A stretch of 38,781 nt of DNA from JAPOQD01 sp964620555 (GCA_964620555.1 CAZUGZ010000019.1:1-38781), one strand, 5' to 3'; shown: positions 24,295-33,245, counted from the stretch's first letter. Translations and numbers: made by a program. Notes: a model not told the origin generated them from the letters alone.

Positions 24295-25220
24295 AGACAC
24301 TGGTACTAGCGGAACACGACAACAGCAGCATCAAGCCGGCTACCTTGAATGCGGTGGCTGCGGCCCAGGAGCTGGGTGGCGAGGTGGACGTATTGGTTGC
24401 CGGAGGCGATTGTAGCCAGGCGGTTGCGGCCGCGACGGCCATTGCCGGTGTCGGCAAGGTCCTGGTTGCCGACCACCCGGCGTATGCCCACCACCTGCCC
24501 GAGAATGTCGCGCTGCTGATAGCCGATCTGGGTGGCGCTTACGACAACCTGATGGCAGCGGCCACCACCGACGGCAAGAACATCATGCCGCGGGTTGCTG
24601 CGCTACTGGATGTGGGGCAGATTTCCGACATCATCAGCGTCGAGTCTGCCGATACCTTCAAGCGCCCCATCTATGCCGGCAACGTGATTGCCACAGTGCA
24701 ATCGGCCGACGCCAAAAAGGTCATCACCGTGCGCAGCACAGCTTTTGATCCAGTTGATGCCAGCGGTGGCACGGCTTCCTCGGAAGCCGTCGACGCGGTC
24801 CACGATGCCGGAATTTCCAGCTTTGTGGGAGAGGAGGTAGCGGTTTCCGATCGGCCGGAACTGACTGCGGCCGAAGTCATCATCTCCGGCGGTCGCGGCA
24901 TGCAGAGTGGTGAAAATTTTGCCATGCTGGAATCCATTGCCGACAAACTCGGTGCGGCGGTCGGGGCCTCCCGCGCGGCGGTCGACGCCGGCTTCGTTCC
25001 CAATGACATGCAGGTTGGCCAGACCGGGAAGATCGTCGCGCCCGACCTCTACATCGCCGTGGGCATCTCCGGTGCGATTCAGCATCTGGCGGGAATGAAG
25101 GATTCCAAGGTGATCGTCGCCATCAACAAGGACGAAGATGCCCCCATCTTCCAGGTGGCGGACTACGGACTGGTGGCCGACCTGTTTCAGGCGGTGCCCG
25201 AACTGGACGCGGCCCTCTGA
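24291..25220 (+). CDS. etfA: Electron transfer flavoprotein alpha subunit
   Basis: The FAD-binding ETF subunit. The 309-residue protein has an N-terminal ETF domain and the C-terminal FAD domain with 'SGGRGMQSGENF', 'VGASRAAVDAGFVP', 'QVGQTGKIVAPDLYIA' and 'GISGAIQHLAGM'. 'INKDEDAPIFQVADYGLV' completes the signature. It forms an operon with etfB (ATGA overlap) and functionally pairs with the divergent ETF-QO gene. The next gene is convergent, 13 bases away, with no visible terminator. Confidence 0.97.
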   Translation: MKTLVLAEHDNSSIKPATLNAVAAAQELGGEVDVLVAGGDCSQAVAAATAIAGVGKVLVADHPAYAHHLPENVALLIADLGGAYDNLMAAATTDGKNIMPRVAALLDVGQISDIISVESADTFKRPIYAGNVIATVQSADAKKVITVRSTAFDPVDASGGTASSEAVDAVHDAGISSFVGEEVAVSDRPELTAAEVIISGGRGMQSGENFAMLESIADKLGAAVGASRAAVDAGFVPNDMQVGQTGKIVAPDLYIAVGISGAIQHLAGMKDSKVIVAINKDEDAPIFQVADYGLVADLFQAVPELDAAL

Positions 25221-25233
25221 CTCCCCCGCCGGC

Positions 25234-26400
25234 TCAATCGCGCCGCAGATGATCGCTGATGGCGATGGGAGTCGGGTAGTTGAGTACCACGATATAGGAA
25301 GAGACCACGAGAGTGATGATGGTGGTCGCCTGTATGAGTAGCGAGGCAGGGGCACTGATCAACAGAGCGTTGGTGGCGACGTTGGCGATCAACAGGGAAA
25401 ACTCGCTGGCCTGCCCCAGGCGAAATCCCAGGTTCCAGGACAGGGTCCGCATCTCTCTGACACCCTTGAGGAGGAACCGGAACACCACGGGCTTGAGCCC
25501 CAGCACCAATATCGCCAGCGAGATGGCGGGGAGCAGTACCTGGGGCAGCACGGCCAGGTCGAACCTGGCTCCCACCGAGAAAAAGAACAACACCAGGAAA
25601 AAGTCCCGCAGCGGCTTCAGGCTGATGGCAATGTATTGGGAGATGGGGCTGGTAGCGATGCTGACACCGGCGATAAAGGCGCCAATCTCACCGGACAGGC
25701 CCATGGCGTGGGCCGCTTCCGCCAGGCCCAGGCACCAGCCGATGGCAAGCAGAAAAATGTACTCGTGAAACCGATCAAAGCGGGTAATCAGCGGCAACAG
25801 GACCAGGCGTACAACCAACACTGCGGCGACGATCAGCATCGGCAGGCCCAATACCACCTGCGCCATCGCCGCCGCATTGCTTTCCTCGCCGGTTTGCAGC
25901 AATAGCACCAGTACCAGGATGGCCAGCAAATCCTGCAACAACAACAGACCGATCATCAATTCTCCCAGGTGCCGGTGATGCAATACCGTGACCGGCAGCA
26001 GCTTGATGCCGATAATGGTGGAGGAGAACATCATCGCGGCACCAATGATCAGCGAGTCAGTGCGATTGAAACCAAACAGCTGGGCCACCAGGAAGCCCAT
26101 CAGCAGAAAAATCAGGGAAGAGAGAAATGCTACCAGGGTTGATTTGCGCAGCGTTGCCCACAGCGCCTGGGGTTGCATATCCAGGCCCAGCAGAAACAGC
26201 AGGAAGATAATGCCCACCTGGGACACATCGGAGAGCAATTCCAGGTCGGTGACCAGGTGCATTCCATGGGGCCCGATGACCGCACCGAGCGCGATATAGG
26301 CGATGATCAACGGCTGCCGGGTATACAGGGTGATGGAGGCCAGTACGGCGGCTCCGGTGAAGATCAGGAAAAAGGAAAATGTGATTGAACTGAATTCCAT
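25234..26400 (-). CDS. CPA2-family cation:proton antiporter
   Basis: A 388-residue inner-membrane protein made almost entirely of hydrophobic segments (about 11-13 helices), resembling the membrane part of KefB/KefC/YbaL antiporters. Typical CPA2 elements are 'LGAVIGPHGMHLV', 'FLLFLLGLDMQP', 'LLLLQDLLAILVLV' and 'LSGEIGAFIAGVSIA'. It ends shortly after the last helix, so the cytoplasmic TrkA-N nucleotide-binding domain of full-length Kef proteins is absent. Substrate ion (K+ or Na+) unknown. I chose the ATG at 26400; a GTG eight codons upstream is possible. No good ribosome binding site is visible for either. Confidence 0.85.
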   Translation of the reverse strand: MEFSSITFSFFLIFTGAAVLASITLYTRQPLIIAYIALGAVIGPHGMHLVTDLELLSDVSQVGIIFLLFLLGLDMQPQALWATLRKSTLVAFLSSLIFLLMGFLVAQLFGFNRTDSLIIGAAMMFSSTIIGIKLLPVTVLHHRHLGELMIGLLLLQDLLAILVLVLLLQTGEESNAAAMAQVVLGLPMLIVAAVLVVRLVLLPLITRFDRFHEYIFLLAIGWCLGLAEAAHAMGLSGEIGAFIAGVSIATSPISQYIAISLKPLRDFFLVLFFFSVGARFDLAVLPQVLLPAISLAILVLGLKPVVFRFLLKGVREMRTLSWNLGFRLGQASEFSLLIANVATNALLISAPASLLIQATTIITLVVSSYIVVLNYPTPIAISDHLRRD

Positions 26401-26442
26401 GGCGGAAGTATAACCCGCTTGCACAGCGGACAGGTGAGCAAA

Positions 26443-26877
26443 TCAGCGGCGTTTGAACAGGGGCAGGGGCTGCTCGACAGAGGATTGATAGACTTCGGAA
26501 AAATCGTCCAGGCTGGCCAGGCTCTGCTCCAGTTGCGACTCGTCCGCCAACTGGAAGGCGTTGAAACCACAGCGCTTGAGATAGAACAGCTGATCGCGGG
26601 TGAAGGCGCCGGTAGCGCGGATCTCTCCACCGTAACCCCGCTCCCGCAGGGCTCGCGCATAGGAGAAGCCGCGCCCGTCGGTCAGCACCGGGAAGTTGAT
26701 CGCGATGAGGGCCAGACGCGACAATTCCACCTCGATTTGCGTGGGATCTTCGCCCGGCTGCAGGACCAGGCCGAGATAGTTCCCGTCGACGCCGGCGTTG
26801 AGTTCCTCCAGAGACAACAGCGGTCCCTCCCAGTCGTCTTCGACCACTTCCCCGTCGCGGATCAGACTGCCCGGCAT
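26443..26877 (-). CDS. DUF934 protein of sulfite reduction
   Basis: A 144-residue DUF934 protein. The family is found beside siroheme sulfite reductase genes in many proteobacteria and is annotated as probably involved in sulfite reduction. The sequence shows the family start 'LIRDGEVVEDDW', the central 'LALIAINFPVLTDGRGFSYAR' region (split here as 'INFPVLTDGRGFS'), 'LRERGYGGEIRATG' and 'RCGFNAFQL'. The ATG at 26877 gives the normal N-terminus; an extension to 26916 is open but not conserved. It follows cysI by 87 bases on the same strand, as in Pseudomonas (PA1838-PA1837). Confidence 0.85.
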   Translation of the reverse strand: MPGSLIRDGEVVEDDWEGPLLSLEELNAGVDGNYLGLVLQPGEDPTQIEVELSRLALIAINFPVLTDGRGFSYARALRERGYGGEIRATGAFTRDQLFYLKRCGFNAFQLADESQLEQSLASLDDFSEVYQSSVEQPLPLFKRR

Positions 26878-26964
26878 ATTCTCACCAACCGGCTGTTGCG
26901 GAGGCCGCGCTGCCATCGCGAGAGCATCGGCAAGGGCAGCGGAACATCGGTGAAATGTGCGGGG

Positions 26965-28623
26965 CTACGCATAGACGTTGTTCTTGAACGGTTCCAGGCC
27001 GACCCGGCGGCAGGTATCCAGGAAGCTTTCATCTCCCTGGCGAATATCGAGGTAGGTGCGGAGGATTTTGTCCACCACATCGGGCATGTCCTCCTGCTTG
27101 AAAGACGGGCCCAGAATCTTGCCGATGGACGCATCCTTGCCCTGGTTGCCACCGATGCTGACCTGGTAGAACTCGGCTCCTTTCTTGTCCACACCCAGTA
27201 CACCGATATGCCCCACGTGGTGGTGGCCGCACGCGTTCATGCAGCCGGAAATATTGAGATCCAGCGGGCCCAGGTCGTAGAGGTAATCGAGGTCTGCAAA
27301 GCGCGCTTGAATCGCTTCCGCCACCGGAATGGATTTGGCGTTGGCCAGGGAGCAGTAGTCGCCACCCGGGCAGCAGATCACATCGCTGAGATAGCCGATG
27401 TTGGGTGTGGCCAGGCCCTGGCGCATCAGCGCCTGCCACAGTGGGTGCAGATCCTCCTGTGCCACATCGGCCATCACCAGGTTCTGTTCGTGGGTGGTGC
27501 GAACTTCGGCAAAGGAATACTGCTCCGCCAGGGACGCCAGCGCTTCCATCTGGGTATCGCTGATATCGCCGGGAGCATAGCCGGTGGCCTTCAGTGACAG
27601 GTTGACGATCCTGTACCCCGGAACCCGGTGGGCCCGGGTGTTGCGCTTGACCCAGTTGCCAAAGCGTTCGTCGGTGGCGGTTTGCTCCGCCAATTGGCGG
27701 TCGCTGCGTTGGCCGTCGAAGTGCTGGTAATCGGGCGTGCTGAAGTGGCGCCGATAGTTGTCGATATCCGCTTCGGTCAGTGTCGACTCACCGTCCTTGA
27801 GCACCGACCACTCGGCCTCGACCTGACGGCGGAACTCATCGACGCCCATGGCCCGCACCAGGATCTTGATTCGTGCCTTGTACTTGTTATCCCGCCTGCC
27901 ATGCTGGTTGTAGACCCGCATAATGGATTCCAGGTAACTCAGCAAGTGCTTCTTCTCCAGCCATTCGCAAATTACCGAACCGATGACCGGGGTGCGGCCT
28001 TGCCCGCCACCCGCCAAAACCTTGAAGCCCAGGGTCCCGTGTTGCGGGTGGGGCACCAGTTCCACACCGATGTCGTGGACGTGAATGGCAGCGCGGTCGC
28101 TGCGCCCGCCGCAGACCGCAATCTTGAATTTGCGAGGCAGGAAGGCAAATTCCGGGTGCAGGGTTGACCACTGCCGGATGATTTCGCACCAGGGACGCGG
28201 GTCCTCCAGTTCATCCGCAGCCACACCGGCATAGGGGTCGGTGGTGGTGTTGCGTATGCAATTGCCGCTGGTTTGTATGGCGTGCATCTGCACGCTGGCC
28301 AGTTCGGCGAGAATCTCGGGTACATCCTCCAGCGCCGGCCAGTTTATCTGCAGGTTCTGGCGGGTGCTGACATGGGCATAGCCCTTGTCGAAACGACGGG
28401 TAATTTCAGCCAACTTGCGCAGTTGACGGCTGCTGAGCATGCCGTAGGGGATCGCGATGCGCAGCATTGGCGCCAGGCGTTGTACGTAGAGCCCGTTCTG
28501 CAGTCGCAGCGGCAAAAACTGCTCATCGCTGATCGTCCCCTCCAGGTAACGACGGGTCTGATCGCGAAACTGTGCCACTCGCTCATCGACGATGCGTTGG
28601 TCCTGAAGGTCGTATTGGTACAT
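26965..28623 (-). CDS. cysI: Sulfite reductase hemoprotein (siroheme, 4Fe-4S)
   Basis: This enzyme reduces sulfite to sulfide in assimilation. The 552-residue protein has two ferredoxin-like/siroheme half-domains: the first with 'STRQNLQINW' and 'SGNCIRNTTTDP', the second with 'RTTHEQNLVMADV'. The cluster and siroheme ligands are in 'CCPGGDYCSLA' and 'SGCMNACGHHHVG'. It resembles the Pseudomonas single-subunit type more than enteric CysI that works with CysJ. No cysJ is present. The nearby DUF934 gene supports an assimilatory role. The start is the ATG at 28623; a poor promoter (TTTAAT, 17 bases, TACAGT) is visible about 30 bases upstream. Confidence 0.93.
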   Translation of the reverse strand: MYQYDLQDQRIVDERVAQFRDQTRRYLEGTISDEQFLPLRLQNGLYVQRLAPMLRIAIPYGMLSSRQLRKLAEITRRFDKGYAHVSTRQNLQINWPALEDVPEILAELASVQMHAIQTSGNCIRNTTTDPYAGVAADELEDPRPWCEIIRQWSTLHPEFAFLPRKFKIAVCGGRSDRAAIHVHDIGVELVPHPQHGTLGFKVLAGGGQGRTPVIGSVICEWLEKKHLLSYLESIMRVYNQHGRRDNKYKARIKILVRAMGVDEFRRQVEAEWSVLKDGESTLTEADIDNYRRHFSTPDYQHFDGQRSDRQLAEQTATDERFGNWVKRNTRAHRVPGYRIVNLSLKATGYAPGDISDTQMEALASLAEQYSFAEVRTTHEQNLVMADVAQEDLHPLWQALMRQGLATPNIGYLSDVICCPGGDYCSLANAKSIPVAEAIQARFADLDYLYDLGPLDLNISGCMNACGHHHVGHIGVLGVDKKGAEFYQVSIGGNQGKDASIGKILGPSFKQEDMPDVVDKILRTYLDIRQGDESFLDTCRRVGLEPFKNNVYA

Positions 28624-28837
28624 GACGGAGCAGCTGGAAAATGGGAATGCACTGTAGCAGAAAAGCCCATGGCATTAAATGAACTGTGCCGGATCACTAC
28701 CTTTGGTACGCGAGTTCCCGGGAACGACTCCATCTGCCGGTCGGTATAGGCCGGGGCTGCGCGTACAACAATGTTCGACCGGGCCACCATCGGCCTGCCC
28801 CGTCCGGCCATGGTGCAAGCCCGGGCGCTTGGGCATA

Positions 28838-30439
28838 ATGACCGGCATGTATCACCGCTATTTTGGCATGCGGGAAGAACCGTTCTCCCTCGCGATTAAC
28901 CCCCGCTATCTGTTCATGAGCGATCGCCACCGCGAGGCGCTGGCACACCTGCTCTACGGCGTGGGAACCGGGGGCGGCTTCGTGCTGTTGACGGGTGAGG
29001 TAGGCACCGGAAAAACCACCATTAACCGCTGCCTGCTGGAACAATTACCGGGGCATGTAGATCTGGCCATGGTGCTCAACCCGGCGCTGAATGCGGAGCA
29101 GCTGTTGGCCACGGTCTGCGACGAGTTGGGTATCAGCTATGGTGGGGGAGAGCACAGCCTCAAGACGCTGACCGATAAGCTGCACACCTTTCTGCTGGAA
29201 AACCATCGGCGCGGAAGACAGACTGTACTGCTGATCGACGAAGCCCAGCACCTGCGCTTTGAGGTGTTGGAACAGATTCGCCTGCTCACCAACCTGGAAA
29301 CCAATACTCGCAAGCTATTGCAGATCATCCTGGTGGGGCAGCCGGAACTGGCCGCCAAACTGGCACGTCCGGAGTTGCGCCAATTGAATCAGCGGATCAG
29401 TGCCCGTTGTGAATTACGGGCCCTGAACCTGCGTGAAACCCGGGCTTACATCGGCCACCGGTTGCAGGTTGCGGGGCTAGCGGCGGGCCGGGAGTTGTTT
29501 TCGCGCCGGGTGGTAAAGGCCATCTATCGGCACAGCGGCGGGATACCCCGGTTGATCAATCTGCTCTGTGACCGCATGTTGCTGGGCTGCTACGGTCGCA
29601 ACCAGACGCGGGTCGACCGGGCGCTGCTCAAACTGGCGATAGCAGAGGTGTTTGGCGCCGGCCAGGGGCGGCGGGTTGCTTCGGGTATCTGGTTGTGGGG
29701 GTCTGCCGCCCTCCTGTTCTGTGCGGTACTGGGTATTGGGGCCTGGCAATATGCCCCCGGCACCGGTTTGGTAGACAGGTGGTCCCGCCTCGAGCCGGCC
29801 GCAGCTCCGGAACTGACCGCGGCAGTGGCTTTCGAGGCGCCGGAGCGGTTTCCGACATTTGATTACAACCGGGCGCTGGCGGAACTGGCGCAGATCTCGG
29901 GCGTTGCCGATGTCGCGGCGACGGTCTCCTGTGATGTGCTGCGGGAACGGGGCTGGGAATGCCTGTCCATACAGGTGCAAACCTGGAATCAACTGCAGGA
30001 ATACGGCCGGCCGGCCCTGCTGACCCTGGTCACCGACACGCGGTTTCGGGTGTATGAGGTATTGTTTTCCCTGTCGCTGGAACGGGCCGGTTTGTGGCGT
30101 GACGGTACCGTGATCGAGCTGCCCATCGCGGAGTTGGCCACCCGCTGGCAGGGTGAATTCACCTTGCTGTGGCAACCACCCTCCGGATTCTCCCAACCCT
30201 TGAGTGAAGGCGACCGCAGCCCGGTGGTAGGTTGGCTGGCGCGGGAGTTTGCCAGTCTGGACGGTCGGGACCAGCCCCTGGCCGAAGAGCGGTTCAACGC
30301 CCCGCTGGCAACTCGAGTGAAGTACTTTCAACGCAGGTTCGGCCTCGACGACGACGGAGTAGTGGGGGTGAAAACCCTGCTCAAATTGCAACAGGTACGA
30401 GGCCAGGCACGGGGCCTGTCCATCGCGGAGGCCGGCTGA
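28838..30439 (+). CDS. gspA: Type II secretion ATPase GspA/ExeA
   Basis: ExeA-like proteins work with GspB to let the type II secretin pass the peptidoglycan layer. The protein has an AAA+ domain with Walker A 'GEVGTGKT' (53-60) and Walker B 'VLLIDEAQHL' (130-139), one membrane helix at about 283-303, and a periplasmic region ending in a peptidoglycan-binding repeat ('VKYFQRRFGLDDDGVVG'). The family start 'MYHRYFGMREEPFSL' begins at the second ATG (28847), so either 28838 or 28847 may be used. The stop overlaps the gspB start by one base. Confidence 0.92.
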   Translation: MTGMYHRYFGMREEPFSLAINPRYLFMSDRHREALAHLLYGVGTGGGFVLLTGEVGTGKTTINRCLLEQLPGHVDLAMVLNPALNAEQLLATVCDELGISYGGGEHSLKTLTDKLHTFLLENHRRGRQTVLLIDEAQHLRFEVLEQIRLLTNLETNTRKLLQIILVGQPELAAKLARPELRQLNQRISARCELRALNLRETRAYIGHRLQVAGLAAGRELFSRRVVKAIYRHSGGIPRLINLLCDRMLLGCYGRNQTRVDRALLKLAIAEVFGAGQGRRVASGIWLWGSAALLFCAVLGIGAWQYAPGTGLVDRWSRLEPAAAPELTAAVAFEAPERFPTFDYNRALAELAQISGVADVAATVSCDVLRERGWECLSIQVQTWNQLQEYGRPALLTLVTDTRFRVYEVLFSLSLERAGLWRDGTVIELPIAELATRWQGEFTLLWQPPSGFSQPLSEGDRSPVVGWLAREFASLDGRDQPLAEERFNAPLATRVKYFQRRFGLDDDGVVGVKTLLKLQQVRGQARGLSIAEAG

Positions 30440-31212
30440 TGTCCCTGATTCTCGATGCGCTGCAAAAATCCGCAGAGCAGGATAAAGGTGGCGACTCCGC
30501 ACCGGTGCTGGCCATGCGCCCCTCGCCGCACCCTGTGCCGGAGCGTTGGCAGTGGCGCCGGTTGCTTTTTCAGGTGGGGGCGTTGCTCTCGGTTGTGCTG
30601 CTGGTTGGCTGGTGGTTACTGGGTCCCGTCCCGAGGCAGCAACTCCCGGTAGCGGAACCGGCAGCGGCGAATTTGCCGGTACCCGCCGAGCTGCAGGTCC
30701 CGGCAGTGGTGGCCCCGCCGCAACCCTTGCCGGTGGCCGCCGGGCCGACAGCGGCATCGTCGACTGCCTCGCCCTCGGCTGCCGAGGAACAACAGGTTGC
30801 CTCTTTGTATCGGCAAACGCCCGACACCGGGCAGGCTGAGCCCGAGCCGGAGTCAGCGCCGGCTGCTTCGCCGCCACCCCGGTCTCCGACAACGGCCCTG
30901 GACGTAGAGGCCATCGTCGGGGCCGCCCGGCGGCAACTTGCAGCGGGCCCGGAAGTTGCTCATCCGGCGCCGCTATTGGTAGACCTGCCCCAGGCGGTGA
31001 AGGATCAAATTCCATCGATATTTTATCGCCAACACGACTGGTCCACCGAGGCGGGAGCGAGCAGTGTCAATCTGAACGGAGAAGACTTCGGGGAAGGGGA
31101 CCTGGTATTGCCCGGATTGCGGCTGCTGCAAATACACCGGGACTTTATCCTGATGGACTTTCAGGGCAATGAATTCCGCCTGCGTGCCCTTGGCAGTTGG
31201 GTCAACCTTTGA
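30439..31212 (+). CDS. gspB: Type II secretion assembly protein GspB
   Basis: The partner of GspA, an inner-membrane protein with a periplasmic domain. The 257 residues start 'MSLILDALQKSAEQDK', typical of the family, and have one membrane helix at about 42-62. A long Pro/Ala-rich linker (about 65-185) with many short PxP patterns follows, then a compact C-terminal domain with 'VKDQIPSIFYRQHDWS' and 'GLRLLQIHRDFILMDFQG'. The linker would span the peptidoglycan. The rest of the secretion operon is not in this window. Confidence 0.9.
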   Translation: MSLILDALQKSAEQDKGGDSAPVLAMRPSPHPVPERWQWRRLLFQVGALLSVVLLVGWWLLGPVPRQQLPVAEPAAANLPVPAELQVPAVVAPPQPLPVAAGPTAASSTASPSAAEEQQVASLYRQTPDTGQAEPEPESAPAASPPPRSPTTALDVEAIVGAARRQLAAGPEVAHPAPLLVDLPQAVKDQIPSIFYRQHDWSTEAGASSVNLNGEDFGEGDLVLPGLRLLQIHRDFILMDFQGNEFRLRALGSWVNL

Positions 31213-31276
31213 ATCGCAGAATCCTGGCGCGGCCCGGAACCGGCACAGATGGTTTCAGTAGCTGTTCGGCGTCGGC

Positions 31277-31304
31277 TTGCCCAGTGGTTCACTAACCTGA
31301 TACT
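31277..31304 (+). promoter_or_regulatory. Possible promoter of the small exported protein
   Basis: TTGCCC (31277-31282) and GATACT (31299-31304), 16 bases apart, in the 130-base interval after gspB. The -35 matches TTGACA at four of six positions and the -10 matches TATAAT at four. Confidence 0.4.
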
Positions 31305-31342
31305 GTATTTTCCCGTCGACCACCAGCCCGGGTAATGCCGCC

Positions 31343-31672
31343 ATGAAATTTTTGTTCGCCGCGTTTTTGCTGTTCACTTCATCCCAGGTGTATGCCGATT
31401 GTTCGCAACCGGAGACACCATCCATTCCCAACGGCCTGGAAGCAGACCTCGATACCATGGTGCAGGGCCAACAGGCGGTAAAGGCCTACATTTCGGAAAG
31501 TGAAATCTACCTCGATTGCCTCAACGCCGCGGCCGATGCCGCTGCTGAAACCGATACGGACGAACAGAGAGTGGCCCGCAACGAGGAGCACGATGCCTGG
31601 GTGGATGCCATGGAAAACGTCGCCAATTCCTTTAACCAGGAACTGCGAAATTACAGGGAAAACAATCAGTAA
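31343..31672 (+). CDS. Small exported protein of unknown function
   Basis: A 109-residue protein I cannot assign to a family. A clear signal peptide (MKF, hydrophobic 'LFAAFLLFTSS', cleavage after 'VYA') leaves a mature protein of about 90 residues. It has two cysteines (residues 20 and 59) that could form a disulfide, and an acidic, Ala/Asp/Glu-rich helical body ending 'NQELRNYRENNQ'. The cysteine just after cleavage is not in a lipobox ('YADC'), although that possibility is not excluded. It lies downstream of gspAB in the same direction but has its own promoter candidate. A 7-bp hairpin follows. Confidence 0.8.
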   Translation: MKFLFAAFLLFTSSQVYADCSQPETPSIPNGLEADLDTMVQGQQAVKAYISESEIYLDCLNAAADAAAETDTDEQRVARNEEHDAWVDAMENVANSFNQELRNYRENNQ

Positions 31673-31681
31673 GCGCTAACC

Positions 31682-31700
31682 CGCCGCACCGGCTGCGGCG
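31682..31700 (+). other. Hairpin after the small exported protein
   Basis: CGCCGCA (31682-31688) and TGCGGCG (31694-31700) form a perfect 7-bp GC-rich stem with a 5-base loop, ten bases after the stop codon. No T-run follows, so it is at best a weak terminator. The AGGGAG site of the next gene (31705-31710) lies just after it. Confidence 0.5.
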
Positions 31701-31716
31701 CTCCAGGGAGAACCAG

Positions 31717-32481
31717 ATGGCCGTCTATGCAATGACCGGTTCCGCCACCGGTATCGGTGGCGCTTTGAGAGAGCAACTTTGTGACCGTGGTGACCGCGTA
31801 ATCGGTGTCGATATCAAAGCCGCCGACCTGGTCGCGGATTTATCCACCGGTGAAGGCCGGCGGGCGGCAATCGATGGCATCAAGGCTGCAGCGCCGGACG
31901 GCCTGGACGGTTTTATTCCCTGTGCGGGCCTCGGGCCCCACGTTGGCAACAGTGCGCTGGTGGCCCGGGTCAACTACTTTGCAGTGATCGCCACCGTGGT
32001 CGGCCTGCGCGACTGGGTGGCCAAAAAGCAGGGTACTATCCTGCTGGTATCGTCCAATTCCGTATCCATGATGGACAACGAAAATGAGTTCGTGCAGTCG
32101 TGTCTGGCCGGCGACGAAGCCGCCACCTGCCTGCTGGCCGAACAGTGCGACGGGCACACTGCCTACGCCGGTTCCAAGCGTGCCCTTACCCTTTGGATGC
32201 GCCGCCAGGCCAACGAGTTTGCCAGGGCCGGAGTGCGCCTCAACGCGGTGGCGCCGGGATTTACGCTTACCCCGCTGACCGAAGCCGGGATGGCCTCCGA
32301 GGAGTTCGGTCAAATGCTCAGGGATTTCGCCGACACGATTCCGGTGGGCAGGGCGGGGCAGCCACAGGAAATTGCCAACGTCATGCGTTTTCTGCTCAGC
32401 CCGGAGGCCGCTTTCGTCTGTGGTTCCCTGTTCTTCGTGGATGGTGGTTCGGATACCACGCTCTATCCGGACCGATTCTGA
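31717..32481 (+). CDS. SDR similar to 3-alpha-hydroxysteroid dehydrogenase
   Basis: A 254-residue short-chain dehydrogenase with cofactor loop 'TGSATGIGGAL', 'GVDIKAADLVADLSTGEGR', 'CAGLGPHVGN' and the active site serine in 'LLVSSNSVS' with 'YAGSKRAL'. The insertion of about 30 residues between the serine and the tyrosine, together with 'DLSTGEGR' and 'CAGLGP', strongly recalls Comamonas HsdA (3-alpha-hydroxysteroid dehydrogenase/carbonyl reductase). Many environmental relatives are annotated this way without proof of steroid activity. The real substrate is unknown and no other steroid genes lie nearby. Confidence 0.82.
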   Translation: MAVYAMTGSATGIGGALREQLCDRGDRVIGVDIKAADLVADLSTGEGRRAAIDGIKAAAPDGLDGFIPCAGLGPHVGNSALVARVNYFAVIATVVGLRDWVAKKQGTILLVSSNSVSMMDNENEFVQSCLAGDEAATCLLAEQCDGHTAYAGSKRALTLWMRRQANEFARAGVRLNAVAPGFTLTPLTEAGMASEEFGQMLRDFADTIPVGRAGQPQEIANVMRFLLSPEAAFVCGSLFFVDGGSDTTLYPDRF

Positions 32482-32588
32482 GCGAGGAACTGCCAGGAGT
32501 CCCATCCTCCAGGCTGGCGACCGACCGGGGTCCACGGCGCCCATCGCGCGAACTTACTGGAAGGGCAATCTGGGTTTGTGCGGCAACA

Positions 32589-33050
32589 TCAGTTGGTAGG
32601 CCTTGTCATATTCTGCATTGCCACCGGAGCGCCGACTTCGACGCGCCGGGAAATCATGGTGACCGGAAACAGGTAATGTTCGGTAGCCGGCATGTGCAGG
32701 GCTCGACTGCGCCCCAGTTGGTCCTGGTACACTACCCAGGTCATACCAAGTTCCTCTGCCAGAAGGTCGCCCAGCACCATTCCCATGGCCTGTAGTTCCA
32801 GTGTCTGCCCGGCTCGGACCAGGCGCCGGTCCAGCAAGTCCTGCAGAATCGCCAGGTCGTGGTCGCGGTCGCCGTTGAGTTGCCGGCCGAGGTTGAAGCG
32901 GGCCAGGTCATCGACGCGGCTGCGTTGATCCTCCATGAAACGCCGGTCCAGTTGGGACAGGCTCTCGCTGCGGAATTCCTGCGCGACCTGAGCCGACAGC
33001 CATGCCGGACTGAGCAACAGCAGTAGTGGCAGGTAGGACAATCTGATCAT
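32589..33050 (-). CDS. Exported DUF3806 protein
   Basis: A 153-residue protein with a signal peptide ('LPLLLLLSPAWLSA', cleavage near residue 19-20) and a mature part resembling the DUF3806 family: 'LAILQDLLDRRLV', 'LQAMGMVLGDLLAEELGMTW' and 'VVYQDQLGRSRALH'. The ATG at 33050 has an AGG site seven bases upstream, and the longer open frame beyond it has no signal peptide character. It is probably periplasmic. Function unknown. It is convergent with the SDR and divergent from dapA. Confidence 0.75.
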   Translation of the reverse strand: MIRLSYLPLLLLLSPAWLSAQVAQEFRSESLSQLDRRFMEDQRSRVDDLARFNLGRQLNGDRDHDLAILQDLLDRRLVRAGQTLELQAMGMVLGDLLAEELGMTWVVYQDQLGRSRALHMPATEHYLFPVTMISRRVEVGAPVAMQNMTRPTN

Positions 33051-33215
33051 GGGGAAACCTCGGGTTATACTGACATTCCTGTAGTGGCTCCGGGACAGAA
33101 GCAGTTGTGGGTTGCTCTTTCGTTCCGTGGGGCATTCCCGGACCATCCTGCGGCTGGTCAACCCCTATCAATCCACAAACGCTGTAGTGTTCAAGATAAC
33201 GAAAACTGCCGACAC

Positions 33216-33245
33216 TTGTGAAGACCAGGCCGTTCCATGGATAAT
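33216..33245 (+). promoter_or_regulatory. Possible dapA promoter
   Basis: TTGTGA (33216-33221) and GATAAT (33240-33245) with an 18-base spacer, about 55 bases before the dapA ATG. The -10 matches at five of six positions. Confidence 0.45.

Noticed and set aside
26419..27597. 392-codon plus-strand frame over DUF934 and cysI
   Set aside because: It lies opposite the conserved catalytic motifs of the sulfite reductase and has no ribosome binding site or recognisable domain.
29477..31015. 512-codon open frame antisense to gspA and gspB
   Set aside because: The Pro/Arg-rich composition is the mirror of the Pro/Ala-rich GspB linker; both sense genes are well supported.
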